Below the pieces are notes generated by a model that ran no database searches, was not told the DNA's origin, and saw only the letters and a program-made list of their open reading frames with translations. The position numbers and the translations under genes were made by a program. From Clostridium sp. Marseille-P299 (GTDB taxonomy: Bacteria > Bacillota > Clostridia > Lachnospirales > Lachnospiraceae): a DNA stretch of 64,000 nucleotides. Each line of letters opens with the position of its first letter. Position 1 is the first letter of the stretch. Location: positions 186,001 to 250,000 of the forward strand of contig NZ_FJVE01000007.1 in assembly GCF_900078195.1 (NCBI RefSeq). The letters run 5' to 3'. Below are positions 27,005 through 33,517 of the stretch, one piece after another.

Positions 27005-28954
27005 ATGAGAGACGGATTCCTTAAGGTAGCAGCAGCAACTCCAGATATTAAAGTGGCTGATTGTGAATTTAATAAAGAGCAGATAATTAATTGTATAAAA
27101 AAAGCGGAAAACGAAGATGTAAAGGTATTAGTTTTTCCAGAGCTATGTCTAACTGGTTATACTTGCGGTGATTTATTTTTACAAGAGACTTTGTTAAGAG
27201 CAGCAAAAAATGCTCTTATTGAAATAGCTGAATATACAGCGAATATGGATGCTATTATATTTATTGGATTACCATTACAAAACAATGGAAAACTTTACAA
27301 TGTTGCGGCAGCTGTACAAAATGGTAAAGTACTTGGTTTTATTCCAAAGTGTCATATTCCTAATTATTCAGAATTTTATGAGGCGAGACATTTTACCAGT
27401 GGGAACAAAGAAGTTTCTTATATATTATTCCAAGGAGAGAAGGTTCCTTTTGGTAGTAGATTATTGTTCCAATGTAAGCAATTAGAAGAAATTATTATTG
27501 CAGCAGAGATATGCGAAGATTTGTGGGTTCCTCAGCCACCAAGTGGTGACCATGCAATTGCGGGAGCGACTCTAATCGTCAATCTTTCGGCAAGTGATGA
27601 GACAACGGGGAAGGATATATATCGTAGAGACTTAGTTAGGAACCAATCTGCAAGGTTAATTTGTGGATATATGTATGCCAGTGCTGGAGAAGGGGAATCA
27701 ACCACTGATTTAGTATTTTCTGGACACAATATAATTGCAGAGAATGGTACAATGCTGGTTGAATCAGAGAGATTTAAAAATGAAATGGTTACAACTGAAA
27801 TTGACTTTTTTAAATTAGTGAATGAAAGACGTAGAATGACAACATTTCTCATGAACAATACTGGTTATGAGGTTATATATTTTTCTTATCCATCCATGAA
27901 GTGTGGAGTGGACAATAAAAAACTTCCGATTACCAACTTAACAAGATTTGTTGATAAATCGCCATTTGTACCAAGTATAAGAGAAGATAGAAATAAACGT
28001 TGCAGTGAAATTTTAAATCTTCAAGCAATGGGATTAAAGAAACGTTTGATGCATACTGGATTTAAACAAGTTGTCATTGGTATTTCTGGTGGACTTGATT
28101 CAACCCTTGCACTATTGGTGGCAAGTAAAGCATTTTCTATGTTAAATCTTGATAAAAAAGGGATTATTGCAGTAACCATGCCATGTTTTGGGACAACTGA
28201 CCGTACTTATCAAAATGCAGTAACTTTAATCGAAGAAATAGGTGCAACCTTTAAAGAAGTTAGAATTAATGAAGCTGTACTACTTCATTTTAAAAATATA
28301 GGGCATGATGAAAATGTACATGACTTAACCTTTGAAAATGCTCAAGCGAGAGAAAGAACACAAGTATTAATGGACATTGCTGGACAAAATAATGCAATTG
28401 TAGTAGGTACTGGCGATATGTCAGAATTGGCTCTTGGATGGGCAACCTATAATGGCGATCATATGTCTATGTATGGAGTAAATGCTTCCGTACCTAAAAC
28501 ATTAGTACGTTATCTTGTTTCATATTTTGCAGACGAATTAGAAAATCAAAAATTAAAAGAAGTTCTTTATGATGTTTTAGATACACCAGTGAGTCCTGAA
28601 TTATTACCACCAAAAGAGGGTGAAATCTCACAAAAAACCGAAGATATTGTAGGACCTTATGAATTACATGATTTTTTCCTTTATTATGTAATGCGCTTTG
28701 GATTTATGCCAAGTAAAATATATCGTCTTGCAGTGTATGCCTTTCATGGTGAGTATGATGAGGAGACCATATTAAAGTGGTTAAAAACATTTTATCGAAG
28801 ATTTTTTACACAACAATTTAAACGTTCTTGCTTACCAGACGGTCCAAAAGTCGGTTCGGTAGCAGTCTCTCCAAGAGGGGATTTAAGAATGCCAAGTGAT
28901 GCATCTATGAATTTATGGATGAATGACTTAGATGAAATTGAAATTGGAAAATAA
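27005..28954 (+). CDS. nadE: Glutamine-dependent NAD synthetase
   Basis: 649 residues from ATG 27005, behind TTTGGAGGT. The ATG at 26984 is upstream of that site and less likely. The N-terminal nitrilase-type glutaminase domain (about 5-290) holds the Glu-Lys-Cys triad in FPELCLTGY, IPKCHIPNY and AEICEDLW. The C-terminal synthetase (about 330-640) has the ATP P-loop GISGGLDST and VGTGDMSELALGWATYNGDH. It amidates deamido-NAD using ammonia channelled from glutamine. A TATAAT is at 26962-26967. Monocistronic, with a terminator at 28957. Confidence 0.97.
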   Translation: MRDGFLKVAAATPDIKVADCEFNKEQIINCIKKAENEDVKVLVFPELCLTGYTCGDLFLQETLLRAAKNALIEIAEYTANMDAIIFIGLPLQNNGKLYNVAAAVQNGKVLGFIPKCHIPNYSEFYEARHFTSGNKEVSYILFQGEKVPFGSRLLFQCKQLEEIIIAAEICEDLWVPQPPSGDHAIAGATLIVNLSASDETTGKDIYRRDLVRNQSARLICGYMYASAGEGESTTDLVFSGHNIIAENGTMLVESERFKNEMVTTEIDFFKLVNERRRMTTFLMNNTGYEVIYFSYPSMKCGVDNKKLPITNLTRFVDKSPFVPSIREDRNKRCSEILNLQAMGLKKRLMHTGFKQVVIGISGGLDSTLALLVASKAFSMLNLDKKGIIAVTMPCFGTTDRTYQNAVTLIEEIGATFKEVRINEAVLLHFKNIGHDENVHDLTFENAQARERTQVLMDIAGQNNAIVVGTGDMSELALGWATYNGDHMSMYGVNASVPKTLVRYLVSYFADELENQKLKEVLYDVLDTPVSPELLPPKEGEISQKTEDIVGPYELHDFFLYYVMRFGFMPSKIYRLAVYAFHGEYDEETILKWLKTFYRRFFTQQFKRSCLPDGPKVGSVAVSPRGDLRMPSDASMNLWMNDLDEIEIGK

Positions 28955-28956
28955 GA

Positions 28957-28990
28957 TAAAAGAGCAGGCTTAAGGTCTGTTCTTTTTTTT
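28957..28990 (+). terminator. Rho-independent terminator
   Basis: AAAGAGCAG pairs with CTGTTCTTT (one wobble) around a short loop, followed by eight T. The following spacer 28991-29236 is AT-rich, and I see no feature in it. Confidence 0.8.
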
Positions 28991-29236
28991 GTTTTACGAA
29001 AGATTTCATTTTTAAAATCTATAAATCATGAAGTATAAATGTTAAAATTTAATTATGAATCTGAAATTTAATAAAAAAATTAAATATATTATCGAAAATA
29101 ATTGCTCTTACTATAATTAGATAAGTAAGTTAATAAAAAATCAGTGAAGTGTGCTGTCTTAGAGAATAAAATCACTTAAATATTACAAAAACATTAATAT
29201 AATCTCATAAAAGTTACAAATTTTATGTAGAATTTA

Positions 29237-29265
29237 TTGTAATAAAAGTTAAAATCTACTATAAT
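29237..29265 (+). promoter_or_regulatory. Promoter of the LytTR regulator/kinase operon
   Basis: TTGTAA (29237-29242), 17 bp, TATAAT (29260-29265). Two AAAGTTA copies sit at 29210 and 29245, 35 bp apart. They do not have the spacing of the LytTR sites downstream, so autoregulation is not evident. Confidence 0.6.
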
Positions 29266-29381
29266 TAATCTTGGATTTTCGAGACATAAGCATTACAAAG
29301 ATAGTGCAAAATGTACTTTCTAGAAGTTCTTTAATGTCAATGAATGATATTTCGGCATTCGAATAAGAAGGTGGGGATAAT

Positions 29382-30080
29382 ATGCAAATTGCTATATGCG
29401 ATGATGAAAAGATAATTAGGGATATTGTGAAAGAAAAATGTGATGAATATTTCAAAGGTCGAGATATCTCGTACAATATTATTATGTTTCGAAATGGTAT
29501 TGAATTAGTGAATTACAAAGGGAATATAGATATTATATTTCTGGATGTTGAGATGCCACAAGTAGATGGGTTATTAGCTGCTCAATATTTAAGAGATAAG
29601 AATGTTGAGATACCAATAATTTTTCTTACAAGCCATGCAGAATTGATGCACAAGGCATTTAAAGTGAAAGCATTTCGATATTTACTAAAGCCAATTAATC
29701 GAACAGATTTTGTAGAAGCTCTTGCGAATGCGATTCAAGAAGTAATGGCCGAAAAAATTATTGTAAAGTATAAGGAAACAAGTAGTGTTATTAATGTCAA
29801 AGATATTTTTTACATAGAATCATTGGGTGATAATACAGCAATACATGCTAAAAATCAGTATTTTATAAGCAATGAACCATTAAAAAATTGGATAGAAGTT
29901 CTTGGAGACCAAGTGTTTTTTCAAACCCATAAATCGTATTTAGTGAATTTACATTATGTAAAGAAAATTGAAAAAGGCATGGTTTATTTGTCATACGAAT
30001 ATAGCGTTCCAGTATCTGTTAGAAACACGAAAAAGATTAAGGAAAAGATGGTGGAGTATATTCGCATTAATGCGAAGTAG
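29382..30080 (+). CDS. LytTR-family response regulator (AgrA-like)
   Basis: 232 residues from ATG 29382, with AAGGTGGGGATAAT upstream. The receiver domain (1-115) has the acidic pair in ICDDE and phosphoacceptor Asp in IFLDVEMP (about 58). LYTTR DNA-binding features follow from about 130: DIFYIESLGDNTAIHA, LKNWIEVLGDQVFFQTHKSYLVNLHYVKKIE, and VPVSVRNTKKIKE. Such regulators bind 9-bp direct repeats one or two helical turns apart, and two matching sites lie 1.4-1.9 kb downstream (31526, 31951). It is followed by a GHKL sensor kinase with 10 bp between. Confidence 0.95.
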   Translation: MQIAICDDEKIIRDIVKEKCDEYFKGRDISYNIIMFRNGIELVNYKGNIDIIFLDVEMPQVDGLLAAQYLRDKNVEIPIIFLTSHAELMHKAFKVKAFRYLLKPINRTDFVEALANAIQEVMAEKIIVKYKETSSVINVKDIFYIESLGDNTAIHAKNQYFISNEPLKNWIEVLGDQVFFQTHKSYLVNLHYVKKIEKGMVYLSYEYSVPVSVRNTKKIKEKMVEYIRINAK

Positions 30081-30090
30081 GGGGGAAGCT

Positions 30091-31404
30091 GTGGTAGCAA
30101 TTCAGAATATTTTAATATTTTTAGTTGAAATAATTAAGTTAAGTATGGTGATGGTAGGACTCTTTGATTATAAACTTAAAAATAAAATGAAATATATGAT
30201 ATTATTCTCCGTAATAATATTACTGTTATCATCTTTTTTAGCTGTAAATCTTGGATTGAATAAAAACATTAGCGCTGGAGTTATTATATGTTTTATTATA
30301 ATAGTTATTATTAATTCAATTACTGGCCATAGAAAAGTTTTAATGACATTTATAGCATATTTCGGTATTTCTCTTATTGATATAATAATATCAGGCTGTA
30401 TACAATTTCTATTAAGAATAGATTCAGTTGAGTTATATAAAAGTATACCTAATTTATTAGTAGACACAATTAGTATAGGATTTATTCTACTTCTCATATT
30501 AATAAAGAAAAAAATAGCCATTAATATTTCGGAGTCATTTTTATTATTGAAAAAACGATATCTTTATATTGTTTTTTTGGGGATAATAGGATGTGGTTTA
30601 TACGTTGCACCAATCCAGATTTTTGGTTTAATAAATAAAAGCTCAATAGGTAATTCTTTAATTATATTTGCCATATATGCTAGTGGAATAGTTTTTATTA
30701 TGATTTGTGTAGGAATGGTTATAATGAACGATTCAAATATTCATTATAAAAATATAAATGAAATGAATCAAAGATTATTAAAACAGCAAAAATTATATTA
30801 TCAGACAATAATAGAAAAAGAACAGTATACAAAAAGATTTAGACATGATATTAATAATCACATATATTGTTTGCAACATTTATGTGAACAAAAAAAATAT
30901 GATGAGTTAACAGAATATCTATATGATATGCAAAAGCATACAGCTGAATTAAATTTAGATATACAAACAGGAAATGATATTGTAAATATTATTGTTAACG
31001 ATCTTTATTCAAAAAATAAAGCAGATAACATAATAATAAAATGGACAGGTCTATTACCAGAGATACTTAAAATATCATCTATGGATTTATGTACTATTTT
31101 TTCAAATCTTATTTCAAATGCCATCGAAGCTGTTAGAATCCTTGATATAAATGATAAGAAAGTAATTGATGTTCAGATAAGAAGAATGAATGCTAATATT
31201 GTTATCCAAATAAGTAATCCAGTAAAGGAACAGGTAAATATATTAAATAATCGATTAACAACAACTAAAAAGAATAAAGATCAACATGGGTTAGGAAGTT
31301 TAAATGTTGAAAGATGTGTTCAAAAATACCAAGGACAATTGCAGTACAGATGTATTGATAATATCTTTACTGCTAACATAGTTTTTCTCAATATTGTACC
31401 TTAG
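30091..31404 (+). CDS. GHKL sensor histidine kinase (AgrC-like)
   Basis: 437 residues from GTG 30091 behind AGGGGGGAA. The open frame extends upstream into the regulator gene, but no ribosome-binding site supports that. The N-terminal half (1-215) has six or seven membrane helices and no large domain, as in AgrC-type peptide receptors. The kinase region has RFRHDINNHIYCLQHL with the phospho-His (about 252), the N box NLISNAIEAVR (about 344) and a G-box QHGLGSLNVERCVQKYQGQL. Kinases of this type sense extracellular peptides. No AgrB protease or AgrD precursor is encoded nearby, so the ligand is unknown; the short ORF at 31661 is a candidate. Confidence 0.93.
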   Translation: MVAIQNILIFLVEIIKLSMVMVGLFDYKLKNKMKYMILFSVIILLLSSFLAVNLGLNKNISAGVIICFIIIVIINSITGHRKVLMTFIAYFGISLIDIIISGCIQFLLRIDSVELYKSIPNLLVDTISIGFILLLILIKKKIAINISESFLLLKKRYLYIVFLGIIGCGLYVAPIQIFGLINKSSIGNSLIIFAIYASGIVFIMICVGMVIMNDSNIHYKNINEMNQRLLKQQKLYYQTIIEKEQYTKRFRHDINNHIYCLQHLCEQKKYDELTEYLYDMQKHTAELNLDIQTGNDIVNIIVNDLYSKNKADNIIIKWTGLLPEILKISSMDLCTIFSNLISNAIEAVRILDINDKKVIDVQIRRMNANIVIQISNPVKEQVNILNNRLTTTKKNKDQHGLGSLNVERCVQKYQGQLQYRCIDNIFTANIVFLNIVP

Positions 31405-31428
31405 AAAAATGCAAGCTCTATAAAGTTA

Positions 31429-31480
31429 AAAATAGGTAGATGAAATTAATTTTAATATTAATTTCATCTACCTATTTTTT
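31429..31480 (+). terminator. Very strong terminator
   Basis: A 22-bp stem from AAAATAGGTAGATG... (31429-31450) and its exact complement (31457-31478), ending in T6. It isolates the kinase operon from the promoters that follow. Confidence 0.95.
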
Positions 31481-31525
31481 GTTTAATGAAAGATAAAAAT
31501 CAAAGTTATATATATATATTTATTT

Positions 31526-31594
31526 AACGTTCATCGGCAAAAACTCAACGTTTAACGCTGATTTATTGAATGAAATCTGAGCATATGTTAAATA
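31526..31594 (+). promoter_or_regulatory. LytTR-type regulated promoter 1
   Basis: Two 9-bp direct repeats, AACGTTCAT (31526) and AACGTTTAA (31547), start 21 bp apart. Nineteen bp after the second repeat starts, TTGAAT (31566-31571) is followed by 17 bp and TAAATA (31589-31594). The repeat form and two-turn spacing fit LytTR binding sites, and the weak -10 suits an activated promoter. The probable regulator is the LytTR protein encoded 1.4 kb upstream. Confidence 0.65.
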
Positions 31595-31660
31595 ATACCT
31601 AAGATAATTAATTAGAACTTACGTAAGGAAATAAAAATAAAAATAAAAGGAGAAGAAAGT

Positions 31661-31723
31661 ATGTTTTTATCATCATATTTATTTATTGCTCTTTATAAGC
31701 TTTTAGCAGGTATTAATTCATAA
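31661..31723 (+). CDS. 20-residue hydrophobic peptide
   Basis: ATG 31661 behind AAAAGGAGAAGAAAGT, one of the best ribosome-binding sites in the region, encodes MFLSSYLFIALYKLLAGINS and stops at TAA 31721. It lies about 60 nt downstream of LytTR-type promoter 1. The peptide is strongly hydrophobic with one Lys and no Cys, so it is not an AgrD-type thiolactone precursor. In size it resembles phenol-soluble modulins or leaderless bacteriocins, some of which are AgrA-activated. It may be a secreted peptide, a signal for the upstream kinase or a small membrane protein. No homologue is known to me; coding status is inferred from the start signals and context. Confidence 0.45.
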   Translation: MFLSSYLFIALYKLLAGINS

Positions 31724-31773
31724 TGAGGTTTAATCTTTTAAGATTTTCTAAATTGCTCAGTGTTTGCTGTTAA
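31723..31773 (+). CDS. 16-codon ORF translationally coupled to the 20-residue peptide
   Basis: ATG 31723 overlaps the previous stop as TAATG. It encodes MRFNLLRFSKLLSVCC and stops at 31771. It is cationic and hydrophobic and ends in two Cys. Coupling is the only support; it may be chance. Confidence 0.2.
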   Translation: MRFNLLRFSKLLSVCC

Positions 31774-31950
31774 AAGTGAAATTAAAAAATTATATGTAAA
31801 AATGTAGGCATGTAGGCAGATTAAAGTGTGTTTCAAAATTCTAGGCTTTTTTATATTATGGATTAGAATGGCACATGTATTAAACAAAAGAGAAAGATGA
31901 GAAAGTAATAAGGATTAGTATGAAACAATGGAGTATATAGTATTAAATGA

Positions 31951-32019
31951 TACGTTCATCGTAAATAACTAAACGTTTGTCGTTTTATTATTGAAAGTAT
32001 TAAAATTAAATGCTAAAAA
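31951..32019 (+). promoter_or_regulatory. LytTR-type regulated promoter 2
   Basis: TACGTTCAT (31951) and AACGTTTGT (31972), starts 21 bp apart, then TTGAAA (31991-31996), 17 bp, TAAAAA (32014-32019). The distance from the second repeat to the -35 is the same 19 bp as in promoter 1. It reads toward the 72-residue gene at 32272. A short open frame at 32182-32238 (MKEQMKNIGQAIGDYARK) lies between and would form an amphipathic helix, but it has only a weak ribosome-binding site. Confidence 0.6.
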
Positions 32020-32271
32020 ATAGATAGAAGTTATGTTTTTGATGCTTTTTTGTTTCAGAAAATAATGAACCTAATCATATTTATAATGGGTAAATAATTA
32101 ATGATTTATATTTATTAATTAAAATATTTGAAAACGGGAGTAATTCAAATATCAAAAATAAGTTTCATGAGTTAAAAATTCATGAAAGAACAAATGAAAA
32201 ATATAGGACAGGCAATAGGTGATTATGCAAGAAAATAGCTTATAGTTGGATGTAATATAAGGAGGGATTAT

Positions 32272-32490
32272 ATGCATGAAAAGAGTTGCATTATAACATA
32301 TAGTGATAATGCAGTTTGTGCAAGAATTGATGATCTTGGGAAAATGCAAGATGCCCTAAATGATGTCAATTCTTATCTCTTAGTAAATAAGCTACAACCG
32401 ATTGTTTCTCCATATATTATAAAAACAGAAGTCGATGGAAAATCATGTTTCGAAATATATGTTGATGTTAGTGATGAGGCACTCACTTAA
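32272..32490 (+). CDS. Small protein of unknown function (GyrI-like half domain?)
   Basis: 72 residues from ATG 32272, with a near-perfect AAGGAGGGATTAT site. Acidic and soluble, without signal or membrane segments. The sequence from residue 18 (ARIDDLGKMQDALNDVNSYL ... PYIIKTEVDGKSCFEIYVDV) reads like the second half of GyrI/SHS2 ligand-binding domains, where a helix is followed by two strands ending near FE-I-VDV. That resemblance is weak and from memory. Position downstream of LytTR-type promoter 2 makes it a likely target of the two-component system. Confidence 0.6.
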   Translation: MHEKSCIITYSDNAVCARIDDLGKMQDALNDVNSYLLVNKLQPIVSPYIIKTEVDGKSCFEIYVDVSDEALT

Positions 32491-32600
32491 CGGTATTTTA
32501 TCCACATGATTCTACATAAATTTGAGGGGTAGGGACGTAGTAAACTTCTTGGAATAAGGGCCAAGATTTATGTTTATATGATCCCGGAGTATTTTATATA

Positions 32601-32653
32601 AAAATAGGCTGTTGGAATTAAAATATTATATTTTAATTGCAACAGCCTATTTT
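32601..32653. terminator. Bidirectional terminator
   Basis: AAAATAGGCTGTTG (32601-32614) pairs with CAACAGCCTATTTT (32640-32653), and ATTAAAA with TTTTAAT continues inside. It lies between converging genes. Confidence 0.9.
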
Positions 32654-32719
32654 GGTTGTAATGGTAGTTTACGAAATGAAAAATTGCGCAAAATCAGCGA
32701 TATATAATGCTTATATGTA

Positions 32720-33163
32720 TTAATTTTCTTCTTTTACGGTAGCTTTTTCTAAGGTTTGTTTGACTGCATCAATTAATAGTGTTTGCGTATATTTACGCTC
32801 TTCTGAAACAGAGATGGAATCAATATCAATATCATTGCATAATTGGTCTTCAATGTCATTGATTGCAGGCTCAACAAGTGGATACATCGTAGTAACAGAT
32901 TCATCTAAATTGACGATTCTAACTGAATTAATATGATCTTTATCTACGACGATCTCTAGATTAAGAGTAGTATCATTCAAATTTATAACGGAAGTATATA
33001 TACCTGCTGTGTATTTTGAATTACTTGCCACTGAATCTGAATCATCTTTACCAGAGGTAAACAGTGAGACCAATAGTATGATTAATATAATGCCAAGTAT
33101 TACAAAGATAGCACCATAGATCATTTGCTTTAGTTTTATGACAATAATCTTTTTTTGCGACAT
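32720..33163 (-). CDS. Membrane-anchored FMN-bind-like protein lacking the flavinylation site
   Basis: 147 residues from ATG 33163 with TTTGGAGG eight bases upstream; the longer reading from 33214 is not supported. One membrane helix (about 13-35) is followed by an extracytoplasmic domain of about 95 residues with the layout of FMN-bind: YTAGIYTSVINLNDTTLNLEIVVDKDHINSVRIVN, then VSEERKYTQTLLIDAVKQTLEKA. In FMN-bind proteins the last segment starts SGAT and carries the covalent FMN; here it is VSEERKYT, so the flavin-bearing Thr is not obviously present. It may be a structural relative. It is divergent from addB. Confidence 0.65.
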   Translation of the reverse strand: MSQKKIIVIKLKQMIYGAIFVILGIILIILLVSLFTSGKDDSDSVASNSKYTAGIYTSVINLNDTTLNLEIVVDKDHINSVRIVNLDESVTTMYPLVEPAINDIEDQLCNDIDIDSISVSEERKYTQTLLIDAVKQTLEKATVKEEN

Positions 33164-33293
33164 CTCTTCATCCTCCAAATTATGCTTTATACAATGTATT
33201 AAAATTGAAATCAAATTATGACATTAAAATACCGTATACATATAGAAAATTTGCAACAAACCCTATCACATAGTAAACAAAGCTTGTTTATGA

Positions 33294-33471
33294 TATAATG
33301 AAAGCGGAATGAGCCATCTGCAAGCTCGCTTGTAGAAGGCGATTGGAGCAACAAGACCATGAACTGTTTCTGTTCATGGTATAATGAAAGCGGAATGAGC
33401 CATCTGCAAGCTCGCTTGTAGAAGGCGATTGGAGCAACAAGACCATGAACTGTTTCTGTTCATGGTATAAT
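33294..33471. repeat. 86-bp tandem repeat, two near-identical units (addB side)
   Basis: Units at 33301-33386 and 33387-33472 differ only at the last base. Each holds AAAGCGGAATGAG, a hairpin TCTGCAAG-CTCG-CTTGTAGA, CGATTGGAGCAACAAGA, and a second hairpin CCATGAAC-N7-GTTCATGG. The second hairpin ends against TATAAT (33380, 33466). Another TATAAT (33294) precedes unit 1. Related units occur at 50542-50770. The period is not a multiple of 3, so it is non-coding. No consistent -35 is placed before the TATAAT boxes. Confidence 0.9.
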
Positions 33472-33517
33472 ATAAATAACATTATTGATTAATTTAGGTA
33501 GAAAGTGAGGATAATCG

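Noticed and set aside
32033..32065. 10-codon frame MFLMLFCFRK after LytTR-type promoter 2
   Set aside because: It would begin about 7 nt after the expected transcription start with no ribosome-binding site.
31405..32271. AgrB/AgrD search in the spacer after the kinase
   Set aside because: No Cys-containing 40-50 residue precursor and no membrane protease frame; only the short peptides listed.
33294..33471. Repeats considered as a CRISPR array
   Set aside because: Units are contiguous and near-identical throughout, with no variable spacers and no cas genes.
33288..33482. Minus-strand open frame across the addB-side repeats
   Set aside because: The 86-bp period shifts frame in each unit, so translation does not repeat; no start signals.
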